Shown here piece by piece: positions 1 to 12,689 of a DNA stretch of 64,000 nucleotides. Positions within the stretch are counted from its first letter, which is position 1. The number at the start of each line of letters is the position of its first letter. The translations under genes were made by a program, and so were the position numbers. The notes under the pieces were generated by a model. That model saw nothing but the letters and a program-made list of their open reading frames with translations, did no database searches and was not told the DNA's origin. The stretch spans positions 20,074,694-20,138,693 of the forward strand of contig ML680053.1 in the NCBI GenBank assembly GCA_007922225.1, written 5' to 3'. This DNA is from Emydura subglobosa. Taxonomy: Eukaryota > Chordata > Testudines > Chelidae.

Positions 1-683
1 GTTGGCTCCAGCCCAGTAAAGTTAAAAGATTTTATACAACACCAAACCATGGTATGTTGCACATCCAGCCATGGTGAAGAGCTGGTTTAAATGTCTTGCA
101 GCAAATATTGTAAAGTTCAGAATGACTCAAACTAAACCTGAACTAGTTGCTCAGCTTGTAACACAGACTCTTCCATATTGGCTCCATCTATTGTCATCAC
201 TACCTCTATTCTGGGATCTTTAATCTGGAAGTAGCCCTTTGTAGTTTTTTTATTTATTGCAAACAAAATATCATCTCACTGAAACATTTAGGTGCAATAA
301 GAACAATAACTATAACACAATGCATTTGCCTGCTAATGTTAGATAATACAGTCACAGAGATATGAACCAAAGGAGGGAGTTAGTTCCACAGTCTAGAGCC
401 CTCCACTGATTATGCCACTTCCCACAATGTACCAATCTCAGGACTGTCGGTATTGGCGTTCCTGCTAATATTAACTGCTGGGATAAGGCGAGAGAGAGGC
501 GTAATGTCTAAGATACTCAAGATGCATATAGCTTTCTAATTCAGAACCAACACCTTGAATTTCACCTAGAAATGATCTGGATGCCAGAGAAGTCTCTGTA
601 GCCCTGGTGTTATATGCTCCTATTAAGAAGCCCCTTGAAGTATGAAGTATTAAGTTCTACCCTAGAAAAAAGATTTATTCTTA

Positions 684-845
684 ATGTGTGTTAGCCAATA
701 TGTTAACTTCTAGTATAGGCAAGTCAGTTTTAGTTTTAACACATATTAGCTGGTTATTGTACACTCTCTAAGTTTTACCTCATCCAGCTAACACATTTAA
801 AACTACAACTTGCCTTATCTACATGAGCATTTTAACATGTGCTAC
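684..845. mobile_element. palindromic MITE (hAT-like, non-autonomous)
   Basis: The left half around AGTTTTAACACATATTAGCTGG and the right half around CCAGCTAACACATTTAAAACT are inverted copies, and GGCAAGT / ACTTGCC lie symmetrically outside them. No coding capacity is visible. The outer part resembles the fragment at 45945-46045. The superfamily assignment is a guess from general form. Confidence 0.6.
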
Positions 846-1288
846 CTAAAATTTTAAAACACGTTTTTTCCTAATCAAGACAAGGCTTAAACAGGCACTG
901 CGCCAGTTGGATAATTGTGGCGAGGTCCCCACTTGTAAGAAAAGGTCACAGTGTCCTAGCCAAACTGCAGTAAATAGAAAAGAACCATTCTGAATCACTG
1001 TATCTCTCTGGGCAGCCACAAGCAGATGACACTCCAAAAGGACCTGCTGGTTGTGAATTTGAGTAAGAAAAGATACTGAACACACACTCAGTAATGGAGA
1101 CAGTGGATGCCACAGTCATTTCCTCTGGTTGTTTCCCTCAGGATCTGAACACTATCTCTATTTTTGGGGGGGTTGTGCCTCACCCATTTAACTTGTATTC
1201 AAGTTGTATTCAGCTAGACACTGTAAAAGTCTCTCTACCACACTGTTCAGGAATGAGACAGAGATGAGTAAACCATCTATCCATTTTA

Positions 1289-1520
1289 GGCACTTATATG
1301 GCCCCCATCACCACAGTAGCTGAGCACCTCACAGTCTCTATCCTCATAAAGCTCCTGTGAGATAGGGAAGCGCTATTATCCCAGTTTTACAGATGGGGAG
1401 CTGGGGGAAAGAGAAGCCAAGTGACTTGACCATGGTCACACAGGAAGTCTGATCAGGGAATCAAACATGAGTCTCCAAAGTCCTAGGCTCATACCCTCAC
1501 CATGTGCCACCCATCTTCTA
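1289..1520 (-). repeat. MIR / CORE-SINE copy
   Basis: The plus strand carries the reverse complement of the MIR core: CCCAGTTTTACAGATGGGGA, then a run equivalent to the GTGACTTGcCCAaGGTCACACAGG segment, and a CTCACAGTC...CCTGTGAGATAGGG block. It is an old tRNA-derived SINE, diverged and without a usable promoter. Confidence 0.8.
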
Positions 1521-1920
1521 CTAGTGGCATGGCAGTCTAAACCCCGCAGGGCTTCTAGCCCATTATGTAATGCTGTGAATGGCTAAATCAGATCCCTTGC
1601 AGATGATTATTTTATGCAGCAAAACAAGTAGATTAATTACACTTATCGTAATCTTAACTTGTCTAACTCCAAATATTGTAAATAGGCATGAAGCTAGGCA
1701 GCCAGTTATAAAGCCAGCCACATTTGGTGTAGCAGGGAATTTGACAGGCTGAGTTTCTGATGAATAACAAAAATATTTTTCTGTTCAGTTCTAAATTTAC
1801 TGCCCTTTAATTTAATCACATCTCTTTGTTCAAATCTTCAGCAGCTGCTTAAGAGGAGCAAGTAAGCATGTGGAGTAAGTCCCCTGCACCAAACAGCACA
1901 GACACACACTGTGTAAAATC

Positions 1921-1967
1921 CTGGCCCTACTGAAGACAATGGGATTCACTGACTTCAGTGGGACCAG
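1921..1967. repeat. short palindromic repeat with ACTGAAG / CTTCAGT arms
   Basis: The arms CTGGCCCTACTGAAG and CTTCAGTGGGACCAG are inverted copies with about three mismatches around an AATGGGATTCACTGA centre. It resembles an old, fully palindromic amniote repeat seen elsewhere in the window (19391-19454, 51190-51219, 62912-62957). Confidence 0.5.
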
Positions 1968-3199
1968 AATTACATCTAGCGTGTGTTGTTGACACATACT
2001 CACTTCCCAGGGTTTGAGCTTATTGATAACTCAAACAATAAGAAAACACACAAACTCAATAAGTTTCCTCTGAAGCTTTGCTGTCCTTAAGGTTTCCCTG
2101 CAGAATTATCTCTGTCCCAGTCTCTAGTTCCCGATCCCCAGAGAGATCAACCGCTCTTATATCCCAGCTGGAGCTCAGGAGATTCACTTACCAGCATAAA
2201 TCCTGGAACTCCAGACTGAGCCCCTAAGAAACCCTAACAAAACCACTACAAATATAACGGCTATCAGAGTCCCCTGATCTCATTTTCCAGGATGCTTGGA
2301 GTTGTGTGGAGATAGAAGGAACTAGAACCTGTTGCTGAGGCCCAATGAGGGGACAGCTTGACTCAGACACATAGATTGTTTAGTTTCAGTTTTTGGTTTC
2401 TTTCACAGCTGTGAGATCTCGCTGCCTGGGCCAGGCAAATCCAGTACTGCAGTGACCAGCCCCCCACAGAGAGAGATCTAACCCAGTGTCGGCTACCGAG
2501 AACCAGAAGAGACCACAGGAGGATTCCAGACCAGGGAACAGTGACCCTGGTGGGAGCCGGGAGAGGACCCTACCCCAACCAGGGGTGAAAATAAAGTAAG
2601 ATAACTTTTTGTTTAAAATCAGCCAATACCACAGTGCTGCACCACACTGTCTCTGGACACTCAGCCTCAGCCTCCCATCTTCTTAACCCTGGAGCAGCTT
2701 ACTTTCTCATCTGTGCAGGCTTAGCCGGCCAGGTCATAGTAGGGATAAAACTAAGGCTGTGCCCATTCCCCTCCCTTGCCTGCCCAGTCCCTGCCCACCT
2801 GTGTAGAAAGAAAGTAGCAGTTCAGTGCTATCTCCCCATTCCCCACGTTACGCATTGCAATGCTGGTAATCCACACAAGGCAATAAGCGGACTCTGGTGA
2901 TTGAAGACCTCAATCCACAAAACAGGTACAAGTTACCTCACGTAACCCTGCCAATGTATGATGATGGCCCTGTCCCAGAATGACCACTTCTAGGGGTGAG
3001 AAGGTAGCAGAATCTCCATGTTCTTTCAATATCTGGCAACTGCCAAAGAGAGTGTGAGCGAAACATCAATGTCTGGCACTCTGCACCATCCTCCCTTATC
3101 ATTAGCATTGCCCACATTGTTTCTCCTAGTTATTACCCCAGGAGGGGTGCACATTTAACTGACTTCTCTAATTCTGTACAAATCAGAACCTGTTGATCA

Positions 3200-4036
<837 letters not shown>

Positions 4037-4750
4037 TCATTACAGCAGTACAGGTCTGGAATGGATACCTTTATTACTCTCTGCTTCAGTGCAGGATCCC
4101 ATAGTTTACTCCTATCTCAAGACTCCACTTCTCTTTTCCTTACCTCACCCGCAGTTACCACATCTGAATTTAGTAAAAGAAACTGAACCTAATTCTGCTC
4201 TCAGTTATACCTGTGTAAACCTGGAGAAATTACTATAAAGACAGTGTAGTTACTCCAGCTTGGGAATCATGGTCTTTCTTTACATTACTTTCCATTATTT
4301 GCTTTTATTCTACAGATAACAGGCAAACATCTCATCATTTTACAGTACTGGGACTCATCATTTCTTGTCTCACATTTGTCTCATGTACGAGTGTTTGGTC
4401 CAGAAAATCAGCAAAGTAAGTAACATCAAAATAATTTCCACATTCTGAGACCTCACATCTCTGGTTAAATGGATAGCAAGGAGTGATGGTTCAGGAGCCA
4501 ACAGAGGCACATGAGAAGTGATGGTGGACCCTTATCAGCACAGCTGACAACTCCTGTGTGTGGAAACCCTTGGTATTAACACTCTAAGCAAGGCTGGGGC
4601 ACAAGGTTCCCATGTTAATATGTGTATAGTATATTGCTTAAATCCAGTGCTCTTGTTCCTTCAATCACCACTACATGAATAATTCCCATCTAATTCTTTG
4701 TTTTGATTTCTTCCCTTCCATTCTCTCTTGCTTTGAGTTCTAATGATTCA

Positions 4751-4806
4751 AAACACTATATAAGAGCTCGGTATTTATTATTATTAATTATTATTATTAT
4801 TACTAT
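4751..4806 (+). repeat. SINE-like 3' tail with (ATT)n
   Basis: CACTATATAAGAGCTCGGTA followed by TTATTATTA repeats is the usual 3' end of reptilian MIR/CORE-SINE copies. Only the tail is present. It abuts the CR1 that begins at 4819. Confidence 0.45.
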
Positions 4807-4818
4807 CTGTAGCTGTTT

Positions 4819-5795
4819 CATAGAATCATAGAATATTAGAGTTGGAAGGGACTTCAGGAGGTCATCTAGTCCAACCCCCTGCTCAAAGCAGGACTAACCT
4901 CAGCTATATCATCCCAGCCAGGGCTTTGTCAAGCCTCAGCTTAAAAACCTCTAAAGATGGAGATTCCACCACTTCTCTAGTTAACCCATTCCACTGCTTC
5001 ACCACCCTCCTAGTGAAAAACTTTTTCCTAATGTCCAACCTAGACCTCCCCAACTGCAACTTGAGACCGTTGCTCCTTGTTCTGTCATCTGCCACCACTG
5101 AAAACAGCCTAGCCCCATCCTCCCTGGAACCCCCTTTCAGATAGTTAAAGGCTGCTATCAAATCCCCCCTCATTTTTCTCTTTTGCAGACTAAACAAGCC
5201 CAGTTTCCTTAGCCTCTCCTCATAAGTCCTGTACTCCAGGCCCCTAATCATTTTTGTTGCCCTCTGCTGGACTCTCTCCAACTTGTCTACATCCTTTTTG
5301 TAGTGGGGGGCCCAAAACTGGACACAATACGCTAAATGCGGCCTCACCAATGCCGAATAGAGGGGAATAATCACTTCCCGCGACCTGCTGGCAATGCTCC
5401 TCCTAATGCAGCCCAATAGGCTATTAGCCTTCTTGACAACCAGGGCACACTGCTGACTCATATCCAGCTTCTTATCCACTGTTACGCCCAGGTCCTTTTC
5501 TGCAGAACTGCTGTCTAGCTCGTTGGTCCCCAGTCAATAGCTGTGCATGGGATTCTTCCTTCCTAAGTGGAGGACTCTGCATTTTTCTTTGTTGAACCTC
5601 ATTAGATTTCTTTTGGCCCAATCCTCCAGTTTGTTTAGGTCCTTCTGTATCCTATCCCTACCTTTCAGGGTATCTACCACTCCCCCCAGCTTAGTGTCAT
5701 CCGCAAACTTGCTGAGGGTGCAATCTACCCCACTTTCCAGATCATTAATGAAAATGTTGAACAAAACCGGCCCCAGAATGTCCAGTTGCCAATTC
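4819..5795 (-). mobile_element. CR1 LINE, 5'-truncated
   Basis: The 3' end lies at 4819, where the plus strand starts CATAGAATCATAGAAT, the complement of the CR1 terminal repeat. Reading the minus strand from 5797, the product begins at the RT palm ([13 protein letters not shown], then the catalytic FADDT motif) and continues after a break to the C-terminal segment [20 protein letters not shown] and the final [12 protein letters not shown] stop near 5535 separates the two halves. CR1 codes for a reverse transcriptase that copies its own RNA at a nicked target. This copy is dead because its 5' end is missing. Confidence 0.93.
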
Positions 5796-5797
5796 AA
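4904..5797 (-). pseudogene. CR1 ORF2 remnant (reverse transcriptase palm to C-terminus)
   Basis: There are two open blocks in the same element, 5534-5797 (FADDTKLGG catalytic box, [18 protein letters not shown]) and 4904-5479 ([40 protein letters not shown]). They are separated by a short non-open stretch. The N-terminal endonuclease and RT fingers are absent. Preservation is good, so the insertion is relatively young compared with the copies at 11.3 and 30.8 kb. Confidence 0.9.
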
Positions 5798-5824
5798 CCT
5801 GAACCTGGTAAAAACTCAACATGT

Positions 5825-6055
5825 TATCTCTCCCCCCGCTAAACCTTGCTACTTCCTTCCTTCACCATCCTCTCAATTATTATGGCTCACAATCTTGATG
5901 TCATATTCATCTCTCCAACACTCAGGCTGTCACGAAATCCTGCCACCTCTTCCTTTATAACAATAGCTCTAAAATCTGTACCTTTTCTTCTATTCCCACT
6001 GTTAAAACCTCAGTCCATTGCTTGGCACTCTCTTGTCTTGACTACTGAAATGTGA
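5825..6055 (+). repeat. possible L2-like LINE fragment
   Basis: The plus strand reads LAHNLDVIFISPTLRLS-like and, further on, LLKPQSIAWHSLVLTTEM, which faintly resembles the LGVxFDSxLSF and IHALVxSRLDY segments of L2-type reverse transcriptases. The match is weak and very diverged. Unique intron sequence is the alternative. Confidence 0.25.
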
Positions 6056-6944
6056 AATGAAACATTCTGAACACTTGGGGTTGGGGTTGTCAATACTACA
6101 TTTGTTGAGAATAGCTTTATTTTTGCAGTGATTTCTCAGTACAAAATATATCCCATTTTCATTAACAAGAAAAGAGAATAATATGTGATCTGGGAAAACT
6201 AAGCTTTTAACCCCCTGCAGAAACTCATTTTCAAATTGATTTAGCCTTCTAGAATTACATCACTAATATGCAACATCCATTACAATTTTATGCCTTTTTT
6301 TTCTTTTCAGTTGTAGCTCAATGGCAATGGTGCTGGCTTTTTTTTTTAAAAAAATATTTTATTCCTTTATTACACATTTCCTTAAAATACTGCAGATTGC
6401 AACAAAGCAAATCTACATTATTCCTGAGATATTGCTTACTTGTGTACATAAACTCGGATGTTAAAGAAGACATGGCAAATATAAATCTCACCTCCAAAAT
6501 TAGAAATGAAAACATTATCATAAAAAGGGAGGAAAAAAAATCAGACCATTAATGTAAGTATGGTTCTTATAATGCTTCTCTATCAGCCTATCTTATCCAG
6601 AAGTACAAATCTTTTCCAACATTGCATCTGTTCCAACTTGTCCATGTCACCAGTCTATAGATAGAACAGTTTTCCAAAACATAGCCACAGAATGATGTAA
6701 TGTACTTGTGGCTAACAATATGTCATAACTATATACCACGACTGGTCATTATCCAAAAAATACAAACAAAGCAGTCCAATTATAAGATTATTGATGACAT
6801 TTAGGGCTATGACTATGTACTCATACAAGGGAAAAAGAGAGTAAGAATTCTGCCTATGCTTCTACATGGGCGACATGGACAATGGGTTCAGATGCAATGG
6901 AGAAAACAGGACTACTCATCTCAGTGTTAAATAAAAGGTTAACC

Positions 6945-7205
6945 TGGTTGAAAATTTTCCATTGAAAACTTGTTTGACCGAAAATGACTTTTTGTCTAAA
7001 TGTAAACTTTTATGGGAAGCATCCATTTTTAACTACATTTTTCAGATTTAAAAAAAAATCCCACAACTTGACAATGAAAACGTTGTGGGTTTGGGGCATA
7101 TTTTTTTTCATTTCTTCAACAATCCCCCAAAACAAAATTCAAAGAAAAATTTCAATGAAAACAATTTATTTGTTTTTGTTGAAAATTTTCAAGGGAAAAA
7201 ATTCT
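6945..7205. repeat. A/T-rich palindromic repeat
   Basis: GGTTGAAAATTTTCCATTGA at the left and TTGTTGAAAATTTTCAAGGG at the right are inverted copies. The centre is rich in TTTTTCA and TGAAAA. This is the look of the foldback element at 55310-56040 and may be a diverged relative. Confidence 0.35.
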
Positions 7206-8019
7206 CACCCCGGAAAAGACAGATGTTTGAGAAATCATAGCAACAGGAAGATGTTACACAATTTGGCAAGAATATGTATATTGGTGGAGAAGGAAGAGAA
7301 GAGGCAATGGAAATAAGAATAATAAGAAAAATGACAACATTTGACTTCTATAACACCTGAGATTGTGAGCCTAAAGGAGAGGAGTGGAGTTGCCAGCAAT
7401 GGTAGAGAATGTTGAAATGGGGCAAAGGAAGGGATGGAAGGTTTAATTTTAGATATGCTATGTTCAAGGTGGCAGCGGCACATGCAAGGAGACCTTTGGG
7501 AAACCATTGTAGGTCAGGTGTGCAAGCCTGGGCAAAAGAGGTGTGGGGTCAAGAGTAAAGAGGTAGAACTGGGAATGATGCAGATATGAGTGGTAGCTGA
7601 AACCATGAGAATGGATGAGATTGCCTTGGGAGAGAACAGAGAGACAAGGGGCAAAGGTTGGAAGAATTCAGATTCCCAAGGGACAACAGAGAGAGGGAGT
7701 GGGACCACTTAAAATGATGAAAAAGGTAAGAGAAGCCAGGAGAGCAGAGTGTAACATGAAATGCCAACACATCCCTGGGATTTGCTTGGTAGATTTTAGT
7801 GATCTTGGAAACAGCAGGAGCTGGAACAGAGAGAGCCAAAGACACAGTTGGAAAGGGGAAAATCTAGGCAGAGGGAATAGACAACAAACTCCAGAATTTT
7901 AGGAGACAAGGAAAGGAGGCAAATACAGTAGTAGTTGGAAAGAGATTTTTTTCAGGGAACACAAGAGCATACTGTCACAGGGTCAGACCAGATGGCTACC
8001 GGAGAGTGCTATTACTATT
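7206..8019. other. purine-rich intron stretch, no feature recognised
   Basis: The plus strand is unusually rich in A and G with many GAGAGA-like and AAGAAG-like words. Open frames occur on the minus strand, but their products are low-complexity Ser/Leu/Pro runs with no family likeness, so I do not call a gene. The stretch could be an old, unrecognised repeat. Confidence 0.4.
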
Positions 8020-8160
8020 TGAATTCCGGAAGATGGGCAGGCACAAGCCTGTCCACCGCTAAAGGCCTCTCCTCCAGCCTAAGGGGAGGAGAGTCACTGG
8101 GCCGGGACTCAACTAATTGCAGGGGGCAACAAATGAAAAAAACAGGAACGGGCGTGGGGG

Positions 8161-9437
8161 TCAAAGGATCAAATAGAGGGAACTGGAAGGGGACACCAAG
8201 CACAGAACCCTGGAGAGCTCCCACTGCTCCCTGAAGGCATCTAGGGAGCCAGCAGACGCTGCCCAGAGGAACTCTGCCCAGATGTGTGAACGGACGGAAG
8301 AACAGAAATAGGCCCCACAGTCGCAGAGCACCCCCTTAGCCAACCTCCTCTCCCTGGTCTTGTAGATGTCTAATTTGGCCAGGGCTAGGAGGAGGTTGAT
8401 GAGGCGATCCCGCAACTTTGTGGGCCATGGATGTGGTGAGCATATAGAAACAGGTGTGAGGAAAAGTGCAGCAAGAACCTCAGCAAGAGGTTCTGGAGGA
8501 TCCGGAACAGGAGCTGCAGCCTGGTGCACTCGACGTAGACGTGCACCAGGGTCTATCTCACGCTGCAGAAGGGGCAGATGTCGGGGTAAGGGCTGAACCA
8601 TGCCAAGTATACCCCCGTGTTTATGGCTCTGTGGAGGAGCCACCAAGTGATATCCCCAGCGGGCCATGGGGTCAGGGTGGAATAGGGTCCTGGACCACAA
8701 GGAGTATGTTGTCAATGTACGCTGACAGGACCAGCCTCAGCTTTGACTCGGTGGAGGAGACAGAAGAAGGGTTCGATGGCCAGAGCATACAGCTAGCCTT
8801 GATGCATTCCTCGCCCGAAGCTGACCAGTTCAGTGAGGATCCAGTGGAGCCTGACCAGGTACTCTGTGGAGGCGTACAGCACCTGGAGAAAGCCCACGAA
8901 ATGGGGCCCAAAGCCAAATGCCTACAGGGTGCCTAGAAGATACCCACGTTCCATCCTGTCAAATGCCTTCTCCTGGTCCATGGACAGGAGGGCGAATGAC
9001 AGACCATCCCTACACCCAAGCTCCAAGAGGTCCCGAACCAAATAGAGGTTGTCAAAGATGGTACAGCCTGGGACGGTGTAGGTCTGGTCAGGATGGACTA
9101 CGTCCTTCAGCACGGACCCCAGCCTCAGCGAGATGGCCTTGGCTATGATTTTATAGTCTATGCTGAGAAGCGAGACGGGATGTCATTTCCGAAGGTCACG
9201 GAGGTCCCCCTTCTTGGGCAGCAAGGTGAGCATGGCACGCCTGCATGAGAGGAGAAGCACTCCACTGCCTTCGGACTCGGCCCAGAGGATGGCGAGGTCC
9301 AGGTCAAGGACGTCCCAGAACACACGGTAGAACTCCACTGTCAGCCCGTCCATGCCTGGAGATTTATTCGTGGGCATGAGATGGAGGGCTTCTGAGAACT
9401 CGGCCAGAGTAAGAGGTAGCCCCAGCTGGTCCGCTCA
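8161..9437 (-). pseudogene. Tx1-like ORF2 remnant (reverse transcriptase plus C-terminal domain)
   Basis: The RT N-terminal blocks are readable across several frames. The catalytic box, normally SAYADDVLLVVQD, reads SAYIDNILLVVQD around 8708-8719, so one of the two adjacent aspartates is changed to Asn. From there the sequence jumps directly to the C-terminal region (TGVYLAWF, CPFC, NLLLALAKLDIYK, FREQWELSRVLCLVSP). Several in-frame stops and frame changes are present. The endonuclease domain is absent. Confidence 0.85.
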
Positions 9438-9439
9438 TC

Positions 9440-10378
9440 TGGGCATGACAGAGCAGCCACCCCTGCATCCTGAGCGGAGATGGAGAGAGGCACAGGAGGA
9501 GGAGGAGGAGGAGCAGTCATGGGGGCCAGGCAGTCAGGGTCGCTGGCGGTGGCAGGGCTGGCACCTTCCAGGACTTTGGGGAGCCCAGGCACTCCTCTGT
9601 GCTGGGCCAGCGGGCAGTCCCTCCGGACATGCCCCATTGCCCAGCAGAGGAAGCACCAGGTCTCCCCTGAGGAGTAATGTATCCTGTATGGGGGCCCCTA
9701 ATGGGGCACCAGAAAGGACCACTTGAGAGCCTCCCCATCATGCACTGCCAGCAGCAGCTGGATTTGGACCTGCCCGCGGAAGGACAAAATGTGAGGGAGG
9801 GTAGAGTCCCTGCAGCCCAGTGGGAGACAGCTGACAACGGAGATGGGCTTCCCCGGGATGGAGAGAAAGGGGAGCAGGGCAGCATTAGGGAGGAAGGGCA
9901 GGACGAAGGTGAGCACTACCTGTACGCCCAGGTCCTCCAGGGGCTCTAAGGGGACATAGATGCTCCCCACCACCAGGCCCTTCTCTACTGCCTCCTGGGT
10001 GGCAGCCTCTGATGCTAGAAAGAAGACAACCTTTCTGTACATCTTGGAGGCCACCACGATGGCCGAGGGCCCCACCAGCCTCGCCAAAGCCCGCACACAG
10101 GTCTCCACGTGGGGAAAGGTGGCCACCAGGAGGCACGGCATCCGTTGCCTCCTGGTGAGGGTGGGGAAGGAGCCCCAGCCACTAGAGATGGTGCTAGAGG
10201 AGGTGGCGGGGACAGATGACAAGGCAATGGGTGGAGGGATGGCGGCTACATGGGCGTATGCCCTGGGGATCAAGACAGAGATGCCCGTAGAGCTGGTGGA
10301 GGGGACAGCAGGGGAGAGGCTGGAAAGAAAGAGCTGGAGTGGGGTAAAGACAGATACATTAAAGATAAGAAAGAGCAA
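9440..10378 (-). pseudogene. Tx1-like ORF1 remnant (nucleic-acid-binding protein, zinc knuckle)
   Basis: An Ala/Pro/Ser-rich N-terminus leads into a conserved central part (CVRALARLVGPSAIVVASKM, YVPLEPLEDLG, LRGQVQIQLLLAV-like). After a frame change it ends with a CCHC-type knuckle, C-x2-C-x4-H-x4-C, ending in MGHVRRDCPLAQ near 9605-9640. ORF1 proteins of this clade coat the element's RNA. Frameshifts near 9700 and the junction into RT at about 9437 show it is not functional. Confidence 0.8.
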
Positions 10379-11306
10379 AGAGATGAAAGATAGTAAAGGA
10401 GGACAGCAGAGGAAGGTTTCTGTTCTACCTGCTCCTTGGCTCCTATTCTCCCCTTCCCTTCAGCCCCATTCCTCACCCTGCTGCATTCTTCCACTTCCAC
10501 ACTGCCCAGCCTCTAACAGCAAGAGCACTGAGAGCACAGGAAACTATCTCCTTGTTCACAGTTCCTGTGCCCAGCATTACAGCTGCCACTGTTAATTGCT
10601 CAGCCCCTTAAAAACTCTGGGAAAGGAGTGTACTCAGTTCAGATGGTGTCTTTGAATTTAGCTGCCACATTCTAACATATCTGTACTGAGCATGTGCAAA
10701 CTGAGATTATTCAGAGATTTATAATTTTGCCATATTTGGGCAAATTTTCAAGGGGGCAGCAAAATGTACATCCTTGACTACAGGGCATCCCACTGCAAAA
10801 TTTCAAGTCCCTGCTCCAAATGATGGAAACACTAGCAATTTGGTTATAAGACTTTTTTATTAACGTCTAAAAACTAACCTATTTTTCCTCAAACTCATTG
10901 TCGAAAATGGCTGAACCCTTTTAGCTTAAATTTTCCAAGAACAATTCAGCCTGAAGCAGACAACAGGCATGAAAATTTTCAGCTCAAACAGTTAAACTTT
11001 TGGCAAATGTAAAAAGAACTGAAAACAGGTTCTTATTATAGAAAGTTTGGGCAAAACTTAATTATAGATGGCACTACTAGTTCTACCGATAATAAAATCT
11101 TCGTTAATAATTGGGTAAAGGGGCAACGACAAGGTTAGGGCAAGACAGTAGTTGGGATTACTCAGATTTAGATGAAGGAGATGGTAAAACTGAGGAGGAG
11201 GAAAATTCCAGTCATCTAGTGTCAATTGCATTTGTAAATGTATTCTCTGAAACTGTGAGTTTATAAACACATAATTGATTAAGTAATATTTTATCCTTGT
11301 AAAGTC
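10379..11306. other. intron stretch with no firm call
   Basis: The part at about 10600-11010, with words such as TGCTCAGTTC-like, CAAATTTTCAAGGG and GAAAATTTTCAGCTCAAACAG, looks like an old unclassified interspersed repeat, but I cannot name it. No coding likeness is present. Confidence 0.3.
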
Positions 11307-11965
11307 ACAGAATTATAGACATGTAGGGCTGAAAGGGACCTCAAGAGATCATCAAGTCTAGCCCCCTGCACAGAGGCAGGACCAAGTACACCTACACAAT
11401 CCCTGACAGATGCTTGTCCAGCCTGTTCTTAAAAATCTCCAATGATGGGGATTCCACAACCTCCCTTGGAAGTTTATTTAAGTGCTTAACTATCCTTATA
11501 GTTAGAACATTTCTCCTAGTATCTAACCTAAATACCCCTTGCTGCAGATTAAGCAGATTAACAGACTTTAACGTTTTTGAAGATTTATCAGGTCCCCCCC
11601 TCAATCTTCCTTTCTTAAAACTAAACATGTCTAGTTTTTTTAACCCTTCATGATGTCAGATTTTCTAAAGCTTTTATCATTTTTGTTGCTCTTCTCTGGA
11701 ATCTCTTCAATTTTTCCATATATTTCTTAGTCTGGAAGCCAGAACAGGACACAGCACTCCAGCTGAGGCCTCAACAGTGCTAAGTGAAGAGGGACAATCA
11801 TTTCCTGTGTCTTACATGCAACACTCCTGTTTAAACACCCCAGAATGATAACAGCCTTTTTTGCAACTGCATCACATTGTTGATTCAGATTCAATTTGTG
11901 ATCCACTACATCTCCTCAGACCCCTTTTTTAACAGTACTACCACCAAGCCAATTATCCACCAGTC
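11307..11965 (-). mobile_element. CR1 LINE 3' fragment
   Basis: The plus strand starts TCACAGAATTATAGACATGT and continues GGGACCTCAAGAGATCATC, the complement of a CR1 3' end. The minus strand codes for the C-terminal tail ([20 protein letters not shown] then FKNRLDKHLSG). It is more diverged than the copy at 4819 and belongs to a different subfamily. Confidence 0.85.
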
Positions 11966-12480
11966 ATTATTCAGATTGGATTCTCCAGGGACCTACAGAC
12001 AAAGAAAGGATTTTTAGCTAAATAGCTTGATTTAAAACTCACTTAGGACCTTCTTTCTGATCCAGCAAATGGACAGGACCCAAAGGTCTTTGACCCACGG
12101 AGGGTCCATAAGATTTGGGAGCTAGTTCTGAGTGAAAGCTGTTATGAATGGTGGCCACAGGAAAAACCCTATGTTGGGGGGGTTTGAAGGACTAGGCGCT
12201 ATCATAGCTCTTGCTGGAGTTATGGTATTATCTCTATTAAGTTTATTAGTGGTGCATAGGTTCTTTAATTGTTTTAATATGTTTTCTCTGTAATGCTTTC
12301 ACCTTAAGAATAAATGTGCTTCCTTAGGAATGGCCACGTGGTTACTTAACTGTGACAATTAAACTATGTAACGTCTCTGAGGAAAGAAGCAAAGCAGGCC
12401 TGCTTCACAGTCTATCTGTTGCTGGGAGGTCACAGTACAGTCAGGGAACTGTTCAACTTGGAAATACCTGGCCAGCAAGC
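11966..12480 (+). repeat. LTR-like or other unclassified repeat
   Basis: The segment has a possible polyadenylation signal (AAGAATAAATGTGCTTCC at about 12307) followed by TTAACTGTGACAATTA, an arrangement common at the 3' side of reptilian LTRs. No convincing TG/CA ends or target duplications could be set. It may instead be unique sequence. Confidence 0.25.
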
Positions 12481-12689
12481 TACCACCCTACCCCTGGAGG
12501 CAGTGAATGAACCCTCCTCCCACCTTCCCCCATGACTTCATTGTTAAAAAATAAAAGTTTGGCATCATTCAAAAATGTTTCTGTATTAAATCGTATCTTG
12601 TTCAGGAGGGATTTGTTGGGCACAGATATAGAAGGGGGTTGGGGGGGAGGGGAGGATCATCAAAGGCAAACAACATACAGGAACAGAAA

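Larger units (their letters stand above)
8020..10378 (-). mobile_element. Tx1-clade (L1-like) LINE, internally deleted
   Basis: In the minus direction the order is ORF1 with a CCHC knuckle (about 10378-9440), RT (about 9437-8700), then the C-terminal domain (about 8700-8160). The wording matches Xenopus Tx1-type elements: KSPGMDGLTVEFYRVFWD, LPKKGDLRDL, HPDQTYTVPG, LLSMDQEKAFDRM and, at the end, NLLLALAKLDIYKTRERRL. Three gaps are evident. The endonuclease half of ORF2 is missing, so ORF1 runs straight into RT at about 9437. The GRGVRQGCPLSG box is shortened near 8800. The RT thumb is lost near 8700. The block is more GC-rich than the surrounding intron. It cannot encode an active retrotransposase. 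Confidence 0.9.

Noticed and set aside
8366..8936. Plus-strand open frames rich in Arg, Gly and Glu
   Set aside because: They are reverse-strand shadows of the GC-rich Tx1 ORF2 remnant.
9352..10595. Plus-strand frames of 124 and 211 codons
   Set aside because: They are antisense to Tx1 ORF1, and their low-complexity composition follows from that.
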